64,000 nt of DNA from Leidyana gryllorum EB-2025a (lineage: Eukaryota; Apicomplexa). Position 1 is the first letter of the stretch, and every line of letters starts with the position of its first letter. Below, in pieces: positions 20,967 through 34,400 of this stretch. The stretch lies in contig JBLWGC010000082.1 in the NCBI GenBank assembly GCA_048772705.1, forward strand, positions 227,967-291,966, read 5' to 3'. Position numbers and translations under genes: made by a program. The notes beneath the pieces were generated by a model. The model had not been told where the DNA came from and searched no databases. It saw only the letters and a list, made by a program, of their open reading frames with translations.

Positions 20967-22130
20967 TCACACCAGCTCGAAGCTATTGAGCTGCTCAACT
21001 GCTGTGCGCACCTTCTGCCCAACAGCCTGCTGGTGACTCAAAGACAGGTTGCTAATAGTACTCAAAGCGCCGTCAAATCCGAGAGCCTCCACAGTTTTCT
21101 GGAGCTTGACAGCTTGGGGATCTTCCGGGTCTTTGTATAAGAGGGCGGCAGCGACACCTTGAATCAAATTTGAATGAGGTAAGTTCAACTCAATTGCGCC
21201 GCGAAGAGGCTTAATCAGACGGTCCTCCGGGGAAAGCTTTCTGATGGGCTCTCGACCGACACGAGTGACGTCGTCCACGATATGAGGGTTCGCATAACGT
21301 TTCAAGATCTTTTGGATGTAAGCTTCGTGGTCTGTGGGATTCAACCCGTAACGAGCTACCAGAACAGCACCGCTCTCCTGCATCGCACCCTCGACAACGG
21401 GGCGGATGCGATCGTCCAAAATAGCAGTCCGAATCTCTTTGTGGCCATAGAGCTTGCCCAGGTAAGCACAAATTGCATGTCCAGTATTCACGGTCAGCAA
21501 CTTCCGCTCAACGAAGGCGTCCAGCTTGTCAGTAAATATCATTTGGTCGATTTGAGGCAAGGGTCCTTTGAATTGCGTCTGGTCAACCACCCATTCACAA
21601 AAGTCTTCCACAGTGACTCCCAAGGGATCCTCCTCCTTGGCGGGTGGGACAATACGGTCAACAGCGCTGTCAACAAAACCAACGTTGGTGTTGGCCCATT
21701 CCTTTTCTTCGTCGTTGAGTTCGGCGAGCACGTATTCGCGAAGCGTAGATGTTGCACGGATGGCGTTTTCGCAAGCTATAATGTTGATTGGAGTAGTCTT
21801 GCCCTTGTCCTTGCGTTCTTTGAGTCCTTTAGCAATGGTTCCGGCAATCCGGGGAAGAATGCGCGGACCGACTGCAGTAGTAAGGATATCAGCGGCAACG
21901 ATTTCGTCCAATACAGCATCCGTATTGCTTAAAACAGCTCCTTCGATGTGAACAATGTCGATGTGCTCAGTGTCACCGACCACACGCACCGGGAACTGCT
22001 TGCGTCTTTGCAATTCCGTAATTAGCGGGGCCACGACATCAGCATAGACGACTGTCAAGCCGCTTTCAGCAAGAACCTTGCCGATGAAGCCACGGCCAAT
22101 GTTTCCGGCACCGAAGTGAAGAGCGCGCAT
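20967..22130 (-). CDS. mtlD: mannitol-1-phosphate 5-dehydrogenase, bacterial MtlD type
   Basis: A single 387-residue exon, the normal length for MtlD, which interconverts mannitol 1-phosphate and fructose 6-phosphate with NAD(H). The Rossmann motif is at the very N-terminus (HFGAGNIGRGFIGK). Other family blocks are TTAVGPRILPRIA, IIACENAIRATS, GFVDSAVDRIVPP, DQTQFKGPLP, FVERKLLTVNTGHA (the polyol dehydrogenase signature with catalytic Lys) and SGAVLVARYGL. Every block follows the pattern I know from enterobacterial MtlD, more closely than ascomycete mannitol-1-phosphate dehydrogenases as I recall them. It has no introns, unlike most neighbours. It could supply mannitol for storage or osmotic and redox balance if a mannitol-1-phosphatase exists elsewhere. 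Confidence 0.95.
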   Translation of the reverse strand: MRALHFGAGNIGRGFIGKVLAESGLTVVYADVVAPLITELQRRKQFPVRVVGDTEHIDIVHIEGAVLSNTDAVLDEIVAADILTTAVGPRILPRIAGTIAKGLKERKDKGKTTPINIIACENAIRATSTLREYVLAELNDEEKEWANTNVGFVDSAVDRIVPPAKEEDPLGVTVEDFCEWVVDQTQFKGPLPQIDQMIFTDKLDAFVERKLLTVNTGHAICAYLGKLYGHKEIRTAILDDRIRPVVEGAMQESGAVLVARYGLNPTDHEAYIQKILKRYANPHIVDDVTRVGREPIRKLSPEDRLIKPLRGAIELNLPHSNLIQGVAAALLYKDPEDPQAVKLQKTVEALGFDGALSTISNLSLSHQQAVGQKVRTAVEQLNSFELV

Positions 22131-22412
22131 TTGTGTTTGTAGATAAAAGAAGAGTGTTCGATTGGTATGAAGATTTGCGGTTCAAAGGAAAGAGGTAGCC
22201 TGGGACACACAGTTTCCTTGTCGCAAAGGGTTTGGTGGTCTAAAGTCTTTTCTAAAGCTAAGAAAAGGTGTTGGCCCGTACGCTGCCTCGTTTGATCAGT
22301 ATGCGCGCGCGACTGGTAGTTGTGTGGCCGGTTGGGTAGCCCGATTGAGGGAAAAACACCCGCCCAACAACAGCACACGGATACTTGTCCGCCTGTGGTG
22401 TGAGCTCGAGAT

Positions 22413-23369
22413 GGCAGCAGGTAGATACTAGTTGTTTTACGCTTGAGAGCTGTCCGCAGCAATCCTTCTTCTTTGTTATTTCTTCCTTCCCGTTGTTCGG
22501 ACAGCTCGAGGTCCGACGCTTGACGTGCTATCTGCGACGGTGCACGGCATAGACTGCGCGTCGGCCACTCCCTCTGAATGCGCAAGTTTTTGCTCTCGCA
22601 CGGCTGAGTGTCAAACAGCCAAAGACCTAAAGGCCCTCTACACGTGCTTAGTAGCCATAGGGGTTAACTGTGAGGTTGCAGTGACCTTGAGTCAGAGGTC
22701 ACTCCTCCACCCCCACTCCTATTGCCACTCTCTCGCACCACCTGCTGGGTACATCGTGCAGATCCCTATCACTCCTGGAACATCTTGGAGTGCCCCATCG
22801 GTAAACATTGAGGCCAAACTGTACCTCGAAGACCCAGCCGTTTACTGCGCCCCCACCGAGATAAATTACATCATGTGAGCGACAGCATTCCCTTTCCCTG
22901 GGAGCACACATGAGGGCTATATTAGCCGCCCAACACGATTGGCTTGTTTCCACTGCCTGTGTTGAGGTGTGGGACGGTGACTCCGCCGGCACAGGGTACA
23001 CGTGACACGATATGAAAGCACATGTGATGGTTGTTAATGTGATTTTCCAGATCCGATTCCAATGACCCCCCCTCACAAGAGTGTGAACTATCGCAAGGAA
23101 CGCCTGAGTCTTTGCGGTCGTCGTCCAGTGCTGCCCCCAGTGCACGCGGCATCAAGCTCCCATTCCACAACGCCTCGAAGCAGTTCCCAATGAAGCAGAA
23201 TTTCCAGCTGGAAGCTGTGGGCAAGTGTCATGGGAAGCCAATTCGGGCTGAAGTTCTTATCGACGGCGTTGCGCGGATGCAAGGAGTGCCGCCCCCCACC
23301 AACGCGAGCCGCTCTGCATTTCAGACGGTACTTCTTCCCATTCTTCTGTTTGTACTGTGGCTGCTCTGA
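22413..23369 (+). CDS. secreted, probably GPI-anchored Cys-containing protein, family unknown
   Basis: Four exons can be joined. Exon 1 is just ATG GCA GCA G (22413-22422). After a short intron it reads into a strong signal peptide MAAAILLLLCYFFLPVV. The next block has paired cysteines (IDCASATPSECASFCSRTAEC; YTCLVAIGVNC) and then YIVQIPITPG. A third exon (about 22911-22989) adds AILAAQHDWLVSTACVEVW and keeps phase on both sides. The last exon ends in NASRSAFQTVLLPILLFVLWLL-stop, a typical GPI-attachment signal (small residues, then a hydrophobic tail with no cytoplasmic residues). This would make it a client of the PIG-T transamidase encoded at 1.8 kb. I do not recognise the ectodomain. Confidence 0.65.
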
Positions 23370-23504
23370 GAGAAGAATATTCCCCCTATAGCTAAAACCG
23401 ATCACACCCGTTTTCTTGTTCTGTACACCCCCATCATGTCCCAAAACCCCTCCAATTAGACACTACTTCAATATAATATTCTTCAAAACTACCTGAATTC
23501 AATA

Positions 23505-24285
23505 ATGAGACTGCGTGTGGCTGTACGCGAGTGTGATGGATTTGGTAGATCTAAAGAGGACTACGGTACCCCTCACATTATCCTTAAGGTGGACGGTGAT
23601 ATCATTGAGATTGAGCCCCGCAGTTCAAATCACCGCTTCTCCTCTGAAGATCACAGAATCCTCTACAACCCGAGACCACAACACATTGAATGTGACGTAT
23701 ACAACACTTCATCCCTTCGGTAAGTTGTCGTCAAACAAAGAGTTGACAACTCAACTCGTACTTCCGCGCGCTCCCAACTCTGCCTTCATCACTGCTGCGA
23801 CCAACAGAGACCATCTGGGCTCAGGAGAAGTCTACGTCCGAGGTCTCCTGCCGAATCTGGCCACCGGAGGCACAATCCCGGTGGGTCCTGCCGTGCGTGC
23901 TATCGACTGACTCTCCTCCGCGCAGATTCACTCTCGCCAAGGGAACAACGACGACGATATTGCGGGAACAGTCTTAGTGCTGCTCAAGTTGGAAATGGAC
24001 ATTGACGAGGAACCGATCTGGAAAGAGTCGGTTGGGACTGTATATACGGAGGACGAACTGGGATTTGGGACCGAACGTCCCGTCCCGCGTGAAGTGGCGC
24101 GTGCACCAGCTCCGGGACGGGTGCGCGGGAAGCGTGGAATGGCTCAGGAAGCCAAAACACAGCAAACTCAGGTGATCGAGGAGGTTCCTGAACACAGCAA
24201 GCGCTCCGACATTCGTCGCGACCTCTTTGGGAGAGCGCCCCACGAGCGGTGGACCTCAAATCTGGGGCTCAAGTCGTCCTATTAA
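23505..24285 (+). CDS. C2-like domain protein
   Basis: Three exons join in phase through a 28-bp intron (23596-23623) and a 46-bp intron near 23900. The ~230-residue product opens with a C2-type first strand (MRLRVAVRECDGFGRS). It continues DHNTLNVTYTTLHPFGKL, NRDHLGSGEVYVRGLL and DIAGTVLVLLKLEMD, which is the strand order of a C2 sandwich with loop residues that do not form an obvious five-Asp calcium site. The C-terminal ~80 residues are charged and probably disordered. Neighbouring genes on the same strand include another C2 protein 295 bp downstream. The C2 call rests on pattern rather than a signature motif. Confidence 0.55.
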
Positions 24286-24580
24286 CGCCAAGCTCGGAGA
24301 GAAGAAGACAGAGGCGCCATGATGCCGAACAGTTGGAGGGGCCACATGTGGGCTTGATGAGAGAAGAACGCGACGATCACCCCCCGGCCCTCGGAAGACA
24401 TAGTTAGAACATTAGTTAGACATTGGAGGGAGGCGTAGGGCCCGCTGGGAGGTCCGGGGGAAGGAATAGAGCGGGTTTAGGTGTGGGAGTAAAAAGGGGT
24501 TGTCGAATGACACCCGATCAACGAAAAACTCTGCTGCTGTTGAAGAACATTTGCATCGAGTCTTGTTTGCCTCCCGCAAG

Positions 24581-25379
24581 ATGGATATGCTTCAAATTAC
24601 ATTCCATGAAGGCATCGGTTTAGCCGGGGGCTTCTTTGGAACAAAGGTATTTATCCCGGCATAGCGACGCTGTTTTGCAATGACAAGCAGGACCCCTATA
24701 TCGTAGCCACAATGGGATCTCAGAAGGTGCACACGAATGTGGTGAAGAACGGTGGAAAGAATCCCAAATGGGAGCAAACATTCACTATTCCGTATGAGGG
24801 CGAAGATGCCATTTACATTCAGGTTTTCGACAAAGACACTGTCGGGTGAGCAGATTCTTGAGGCTGTGTGGTCCACTCGATCCCCATTCCAGTAAGGATG
24901 ACGTGATGGGCGAAGGAAGAATGGATCTCATCCCCCTCCGATCGCAACGGCGCTGGACGACTAACCTCCCGGTAAGTCAGTCAGCTGCCACTGCAATCTT
25001 TCTGTTTTAGATCGAGAAGAAGAAGAGTGCTGCCGGCACAATTAGAGTATCAGTACTGCTCAAGGAGGGTAGACCAGTTCACAACGATAACACCCCACCC
25101 CAGCACACCTATCAACCACCCGCTGCGGTCCCAGCACAAGCTCCCCCCATGTATCAACAGATGCCATCCTATCCAGGCCCTGGGTACCATCAACCCCCTG
25201 GCGGCTACGGCGCCCCACCACATGGTGGCTACTACCCCCCAGGACCCCCTCCCGGCAACTACCCCCCAGGACCGCCTCCCGGCAACTATCACCCTCACGG
25301 AGGCCCGCCACCCCACTATCCCCCCGGCGCGGGCTACGCCGGGCCCGGAGGATACCCCGGACCCTATCCCCATTATTAA
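24581..25379 (+). CDS. C2 domain protein with Pro/Tyr/Gly-rich C-terminus
   Basis: Four exons encode about 210 residues. A single C2 domain is clear: MDMLQITFHEGIGLAGG, DPYIVATMGSQKVHTNVV, NPKWEQTFTIPYEGEDAIYI, VFDKDTVGKDDVMGEGRMDL, and a last strand AGTIRVSVLLKEG. The remaining ~100 residues are Pro, Tyr and Gly repeats (two tandem GPPPGNY units and many PPG/GGY). This C2 plus PYG layout resembles plant SRC2/ERG1 small C2 proteins, which bind membranes in a calcium-dependent way. The exact first intron acceptor (CAAG or CAAGCAG near 24687) is uncertain by one codon. Confidence 0.8.
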
Positions 25380-25440
25380 AGAGCCAACCCCCTCTGTGAG
25401 ATAGAAGCAGCAAAAAAACACTAATCTCCAGTCTTGAGCC

Positions 25441-26007
25441 ATGAATGAATATGATCAACGCGCCTCTCTTTTCGGCGCCAGTGCGCCTGGCTCAAACGGG
25501 AGGCGACTCAACAGAGTGCCCTCGTGGCAAAATCAACAACAAGAAGCTGCCGTCGTAGAGGTGTTGGAAGCGGGCAATGATGAACGCATACATGACCTTG
25601 AAGGGAAAGTTCAAGAACTTAAGAATGTAAGCCCTCTCGGGCCGGGAACCGAATGAATCTCAAACACCCCATATCTACAGGTCTCAGTCCGTCTGCGTGG
25701 GGAAGTTCAGGAATCTAACACTCTCCTCGGCGGTCTGGTAAGCCATAGATTCCTTCCCGGTCGGGAAAATCAATTCACTTTGTGCCTCAGACTTCGGACT
25801 TTGATCGCGTCGGAGGTATGCTGAAGCACTCACTAAAGCGAATGGGCCTATTGGCGAGCAGCTGGGTGAGTGAATGATACTCGCGGAGTTAATTTCCAAT
25901 GTTGTTCGTAGTCATGTAGGCACATGTGGTGCCTGGCGCTATTTATGGCCGGAATCCTAGCAATCTTATGCCTGGTTATAATTGCAAGAAGCACTACGGG
26001 ACGCTAA
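25441..26007 (+). CDS. BET1: BET1-like Qc-SNARE
   Basis: Four exons encode a ~130-residue tail-anchored SNARE. The SNARE motif runs NDERIHDLEGKVQELKN, then VSVRLRGEVQESNTLLGGL, then TSDFDRVGGMLKHSLKRMG, with the Bet1-type central layer Gln (VQESN) and DFD...GG...LK pattern. A membrane anchor follows at the C-terminus: CLALFMAGILAILCLVIIA, ending RSTTGR. Bet1 mediates ER-to-Golgi vesicle fusion. The last exon was set from TCATGTAGG after an acceptor at 25913 because only that frame gives the hydrophobic anchor. The gene ends 33 bp from the convergent RLP24 gene. Confidence 0.9.
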
Positions 26008-26040
26008 AGGACGACTCTCTTCCAACAATCCATCCATCAC

Positions 26041-26582
26041 CTATGCCATCACTGTGTCTTCCTGAGCGACTTTCTGAGTTTTATTCGCCGCACGACGCTT
26101 GGCAGCCAGAAGCTTGGAAGCCACCTTAGATGCCTCCAGAACGTGCGCGTTGGTTTGAACGTTCTTCTGTACTGCGGGCATGTGCCGGTTCTGAGCAGTC
26201 CTCATCCGCGCCAAATAGAATCTCAACTTCCTCTTCTCGCGTATCCGATCAATGAGCTTCATCGCTTGGATTGTTTTGATGTACAGTTCCCGGTTATATT
26301 TCACAGGTGTGTTCCTGCGCTTCTCGAAGTTGAAGATCGAATCCACTGCCAACTCCTTCGCATTGAATTTGCGATGGGCCTTGGTCCACTTGGACTTCTT
26401 GGGATTATGACGGGCCTTGAAATGCGAATGGCACTTCGACCGGCAGAATGTGAACATCCGCGCATCATTACGCACGAAGCTTATTCCATGACCTACAATT
26501 GACCAAATCAAACGTACGCAATACCCTTTCTCGTACCTGGATACACATTCGCCGAGCAGTAAAAGCACTTGCTAAGCCTCAT
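26041..26582 (-). CDS. RLP24: ribosome biogenesis protein RLP24 (RSL24D1)
   Basis: Two exons join at TATCCAG / GTCATGGA to give MRLSKCFYCSANVYPGHG, the treble-clef zinc-binding start of the eL24 superfamily (Cys-x2-Cys, then a second pair in FCRSKCHSHF). RLP24 is preferred to ribosomal eL24 because of GHGISFVRNDARMFTFCRSKC, NPKKSKWTKAHRK and the ELAVDSIFNFEKRRNTPVKYNREL block with an extended helical tail. Rlp24 is a placeholder on pre-60S particles replaced by eL24 in the cytoplasm. Length about 165 residues. The intron is about 44 bp. Confidence 0.92.
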
Positions 26583-26621
26583 GCCCCCCCACAAAAGTAC
26601 GAAAAAATCTTTTCTGAATTC

Positions 26622-28403
<1,782 letters not shown>

Positions 28404-28415
28404 CAGGACAAAATT

Positions 28416-31400
28416 TCACCGTCCCATATCTGACTCTGACCTCTGGAATAGAGTATCCTTGTCGAATCCAACACGTGGACCCAAAACAATACTCTTTCGA
28501 TCTGCCATTGATGGTGCTGGGGCCCGAAGTATCGATCTCCGAGGCTGCGATGCTAAATTTGGAGTGTGCAACGCTGATGGATCTGATGCAATTTTCCAGG
28601 CCGGACCCTCGTTCAATCGCTGGCTTGACGTCTCTGCGATTGCTTCTACCGCTTTTATCACTTTGTCCGCGTCCTCTGGGCCAATGTCCAACTCCAACGA
28701 ACGGTATGCAACTTCCGCCAAAGCTGGTCTCAAACCAGCAAACGGTTCTTTCTCAAAATGCCGCAATGGTATCGTCATCACCTACAAATGTTCAAAATCG
28801 TAACAATTGCTAACGTTGTAAGGTATTCAACGAACAAGCAGATGTGTAACCCAAATGTGTTCGTTCGGAAACCGTCCACCGAACCGACCACACGCGCCTT
28901 ACAAAGACTTACTCACCTTCACAGGGGTCACCGCATAGGCCGTGGCTTCACTGGTGATGCCTCGCAGTTTCTCAGGTCCCCATCGCAGCGTCAAATCCCC
29001 CACAAACGAGCCCGGCTGCCGCCACCAATGAAGTGTGGCGGCCGGTTGTCCGCGTGTCTGGAATACGAGGCAAACGACACCTTCCAAGATAAAATACAGC
29101 GTATGAACACTGCTCCACTGCTTCTGGAGGGCGGAACCGGGCCGGAAGACCGAAACAGAGAGTGAGCGGGCCACATTCTGCCGGAGCGACTCTGGCATCA
29201 TACTGAACCCGGGGTAATTGTTGAGTGCGACGGCCATCTTGCCCACTCTGAGGAGTCTGGCGGCCAACATTTCCTGTAAAGATAGCTTTCAGAGTGCTGA
29301 ATTTGGGAGCGGATACTCACATTGATCTCGGACGCAAATTCGTCGCCTGGTAGAACCCAAACAACGCAGTCTGTTGCACATACGCAGGTCTGCGTTATAT
29401 GTGGGAACTCGCGGCCTTGGATAGCCTCCTCCGAGAGCCCCTGTAGGGAACGGATGAATGTTCCCAATGTGAAGAGGTCTGTTTCCCCCACTATGGTGCC
29501 AGGCGGCGGGGGGGGCGGGTTGACATTGCCTCTAACAATGTAGATCAAACTGGCGGTTTGAATCTCCTCGCCAGGGGCTAGAAGGACATCTCCCCGTCGG
29601 TGCGATTCTCGATGCATTTTGCTGACCACAAAGCGGAGTTGCTGTGGGCTCAAACTTTGCCAGGTATCCCGGAGGGCCAATGCATCGTGTAACTTGACAA
29701 CTTCGTTGGGATACTCGCGATGGTCCTCCCTGGCCATTATGACAACCTGTGAATTGTTGATGTGAGAGGAGTTAGAACGCGGCTCACCTCTTCTTGGACG
29801 TGATCAATCTGAAGCTTCTTGAGGGTCTCGGCTATGGCTATTTGTCGGGCATCCGGCTGGCGGATGTCAATTTCTACTCCCATAAGAGTCAGAGTTTTGT
29901 TGATCTCGCCTTCCTCTTCGAGGGTTCCGGCCGGCAGCACCATTGGGCTGAGTAAATCCTTCAGCGCGGCCGATTGTTGAGATGTCCTGCCGACTTTGGG
30001 GAGAATTTTCCCTACAACCGTTCCCTGCCTGCCTCGTCGGTCGGCCGAACGTACAGACACAGCGGGTGTTTCGTCTTCGCTGCCGGGCTCCTCTGCCTCC
30101 TCTTCGCTGGACAATTGTTCGGGGGTTGGGCGTTTCAGGACATTTCCGACCACTGTGCCGTGACGTCCACGCCGCTGTGGTCTCTCCGCCTCGGAGTCAT
30201 CTTCAGACCTTCCCGACTCGAGAAAATCCTCCGCCGACGATGTCATGACGGACGGCGAGCTGGTTCCACTCACCCCGATTTCCGATGGACTCGGACTGGC
30301 GCTGGGCTCTGCCGAGATGCTCTCCTGGGGGGAGAGCCCTTGGGGAGAGAGTGTATGAGGAGACAGGGCGATTGGGGACGAGAGGGGTTCTGCGAGGCGC
30401 CCGGTGGGTGCTGGGGAAGTTCTGCCCGGCCCCCTGGGGGGTCGTCCGTTGTCGGACCCGCTGCTGCTCCCGACGTCCGAGGGGGAGGAGTGAGGCAATG
30501 ATTCTTGACTCTCAGTCGATACATACTTCAAAGCCTCAGCGAGTGGGCACAGAAGGATACGAACGTCGGACATAGCGAGGAGTTCAGTGCGACAGACAAT
30601 CTTCTGGAGACCCTTTCTCTTAATGTTAAAGTACTCATCTTCGGATGGGAACGTGTGGCCAATCTTAAGTTCCGAGTTCAGGCCGCCGTCTATTAGGATA
30701 CCGCAAGTACCCCCAGCGACCAGCACCAAGTCCTCCAGCTGATCGTTCACACTGTATATAGACTCGCCACTGTCCCAATTCTTGTAGGCAGAATGGCTCG
30801 CCAGAGTTGCGGCGTCCTCATCTGTCAGATCCTTGAACAGACGACACAACTTGAGCAGACTGGTTGCCGATGAGTTTTGTCCATCTTCGTGATGCTGTTA
30901 TTTTGGAGGGAGGAAAGGTGAGAGAGTCAATCTTTGCTGCGACTTCACTTTACCTGTTGGATGCTGGAACGACTCAGTCGAGGGAGTTCCACAGAGTGTC
31001 TGTCATCCTGTGTCCAGTCAGGCAGATTCAAAGGACTGCTGGGAGACATCGCTTGGCCCCCAGGGGACGGGCGGTCCGCCATTTCTTCGGATGACGAGGA
31101 GGACATCGGCTTCCGCAAGTCCACTTCGCTGCTCTCGCTGCTGCTGCTCATTCGGATCGGTGGTGCAGATTTCGGCGACGGAGCCATCAACGCGCTCAAA
31201 CCGGACGGACTGGCAGCAACTGGGCTGCTTGCCACCGTTAGAGCCGAAGGGCTCGCTACCTTTGGAGGCGCTGTCTTTGGAGAGGGCGAGGCGACTTTGA
31301 GAGCGACTTTGGGAGGGACTTTATGAACCGGAATGGTCTCACTCGAAGAGGAAGAGGAGGGCGGCCGTCGCGCTGGGGGGGGGTGTTTGGGCGAGGCGAG

Positions 31401-34400
31401 CGAGGATGAGGACGAAGACCGGAGGGGCGGTACCGAGACCCCTCTGGGCGCTGTGGCGGATTTGGCCGACGCAACGGACCCCCCCGCGATGTGATAGCGA
31501 GGCAATGGGTCCATTGGAGTGATCTCAGGCATCGCCTCAAAGGCCTCTGTGACGGCTCCAAACATACCAAACACGCCCTGAGGCGCTTGTTTCTTGCGAC
31601 GTACGTCATCCGGTAGCCATTGGCCGAGCAGCAGTTTGAGGATGTAAGCGCCTCGCAGATCGTCATACTGATCGGGATTTATGGCACGCCATAAATCGCG
31701 TCCATTCTTGGGGTCCACTCCAACTTGAGCCACAAAGTGCAGAAAATCTTCCTGTTGGAGTGAAGAGGAGACGTCCAACTCGATATTCACCAATCCGTTG
31801 CTGAGCAAAGAGAATTTGAGTGTTGAAAGGGACACTTACATTGGTGGATTGCCAAAGCACTCACACAGTCGTCTCGCAACGTCGACCCGCCCAATGATTT
31901 TGAGGTCTTCCAGATTGCGATAAAGATGACGACGACGGAGCAGTGGCAGCGGCTGCGCTAAATGCTCAAACAATTCTCGCACCACGTGAAGCGGTGCGTC
32001 CTTTGACACACGTTTCTCAAAGTCTGCTGCAAACGTCTGCCGTGGTACATAGTGATTGCCGAAAAGCTGTGTGTGACGAATACTCACGAGTTGTGTGACT
32101 TCAGCGTCATCGGCATTGGTCGGAGGTGTTTTGTCCATTTTCTTATACTCGAGATCGATGAGTTCGTCAAAGTACCCCGCGATCCAACGACCATTGGGAT
32201 AGATTCTCTGCAGCAGCATTGTTTTGAGATCGTTCATCGAGGTCGATCCCCTCTCTTTCCCCTGAATGATCTCTTTGGCTTTGAGTCCCCTCTCTTTGAC
32301 TTCCTGAATCCGTTTCTGTTCCAACTCGACTTCCAGCGCCTTCCGCGCATCCGCGGAGACGTCCTCCACCTTGACAGGCGCTGGACTGGGAGACGCAACC
32401 CATTTCATCAGAGACAAGAGACCCTCAGACTCTTTCTCGAGCTGTGTGATCTCTTCGGTGGTCTTTGCCCCGCGCAGCCAATTGATAACGTTCTCTGTCG
32501 TCATTCGGTCGGGGTGGTCGGTGACATTCAGATCCTTCCACAAATTGTCCGCATCACTCGCAAGGTACCCAATCGAGCAGGCGATCTTTCGGAACTGCTC
32601 GCGAGACATACTGTAAGTGAGCTGAGCACCGACCGCTTCGAAAGCAGCGCTGTTGTGGAGGAAATAACAAAGTGTCCAAAGTGTGCATTTTGAACTCACA
32701 CTGGAGGCTCGCCATAGATCTCTTGGAGACGGCGGTGGAAACTCTGCCGGGTGCACTCAATGGTACGGTCACACATTGAGTAGAATTCCGGGACGCCGAA
32801 CGACTGATCTTCTTTGGAATCTCCGGCAGCCGTCTCGTCGCCAGCAGCAAAGATTCCATCCAGGAGACCGGCTGCTTTGGGGTGATAGAGGGGCTTTCGA
32901 TTACACAATTCTTCAAACAACAGCTTCACTTGGGGTCCAGATGTTGTGTACCCCAACCGCATGAGGCCCGATGCAAAGTGGGCATAATCCACACTCAGAG
33001 GCTCAATATCTTCGCGTCGCATTGTGCTGATTATCGCTAACATTGGCTTATCGAGCGCCAATAAGAACCGCCGGAACTGAGAGATCTCGTGCTCCAAAGT
33101 GATTCTCGTCGGTATCGGCTTTGGGATCGGCACTTTGATCCCCTCGTCGCTCGCCTTTCGGATAATTGGAGCCTTCTTATACACCGGTTCGCGCGAAACG
33201 CTCATTCCCCCCTCCGAACTCGTCGAAGACGCCCGCCGGACGATCGGCATCACCAGTTCAGACTTGGTGGCCGACTTTTTCGAAGGCGGCGCAGCCGGAG
33301 GCGCAGCCCGGCTCGGAGTCGGAGTCGGAGGAACCTCCTTCACCACTTTAGGCGCCGCTTTGGCCGCGGTGGGCGCCGACGGCGGCGGCGGCGGCGGAAG
33401 TTTGGCCACGGGAGGCGGCGACGGAGAGGGATAGGCTGGGCTGACACTGATTGGTGACTTTGGGGGTTCAGGCGTCGTCTTGCGGATTACGGGGGGCGGT
33501 TTGATGGGTCCCAACATCTTGGCTTCCGACTGCTTCGAGAGAGTGGCAAAGTCCTGAACTGCCCGTTTGAGACTCTCAGTCTGCGCCTTGGCGGGAACGG
33601 CTTTGATGGCTTCGACGGCTGCGACAGGATCGGCAGTTTCCCCCTTTGGGGAGGATCCGCCGAACATGTTTCTGATTTTGTCGACGATACCCACCGCGGC
33701 CTTCTTCTCGACTTTCTTCTTTGTCTCTTTCTGCTTCGACTTGACAGCTTTGCGCTCCTCTTTGGTGATATCGGCGATCTGTTGAGACCGAACGTCAGAC
33801 ACCATTGAGGCAAAGGGCGACATGAGTTCGTTCGCCTGTCCCACCACAGCGTCGACCAGCGGCTCTGTGATCTCTTCCCTCAGAATCTTCTTGAACTTTC
33901 CGGATTTTGGATCTCGGGCCTCTTTCAGCTTTTTGAGGAACTGTTTGACCATCGCGTCCTTCGCCAGGCCGTCCGGGTCGCCCAGCAGCGGATCGTCCGG
34001 CAGAGACTGAAACGAAGAATGTTGCGTCAAAGGGGGGAAGTGAGAGACACAGAGAGAGAATGATTGGAGAGAGAGAATGATTGGAGAGAAGCGCGGCGGT
34101 TAATAGCGACACAGATTTAACAAATAAAGAGATCAATGGCATCGAGAGAAGAAGTGAGAGACAGTCGGTTCGGTGAGAGAGAGAGAGAGAGAGCACCTCC
34201 CACCCTCAATGCGAGGGCGCCGGGGACAGTGAGGGGACCACCTTTGCCAACATTTGTCGGAACCGGCCTGCCGTTGAAGGAGGCGGTTCGACTTGAGGGG
34301 AATTTGTGGCCGTTGCCGCCGCCGCGGCCTCAGTGTCGGCACGCTGAGGCCGCGGTTGCAGAATGTTGGTGAGACTTTTGTATGGCGGTGGAACCCCCAT

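Noticed and set aside
22055-22585. 176-residue minus-strand frame upstream of mannitol-1-phosphate dehydrogenase
   Set aside because: It covers the dehydrogenase start in another frame and the divergent secreted gene antisense; no protein-like features.
24592-24876. Minus-strand frame of 94 residues
   Set aside because: Antisense to the C2 domain exons; no independent support.
25027-25458. Several overlapping frames on both strands around the Pro-rich tail of the C2 protein
   Set aside because: Caused by the CCN-rich repeat; the PYG frame is the continuation of the C2 domain.
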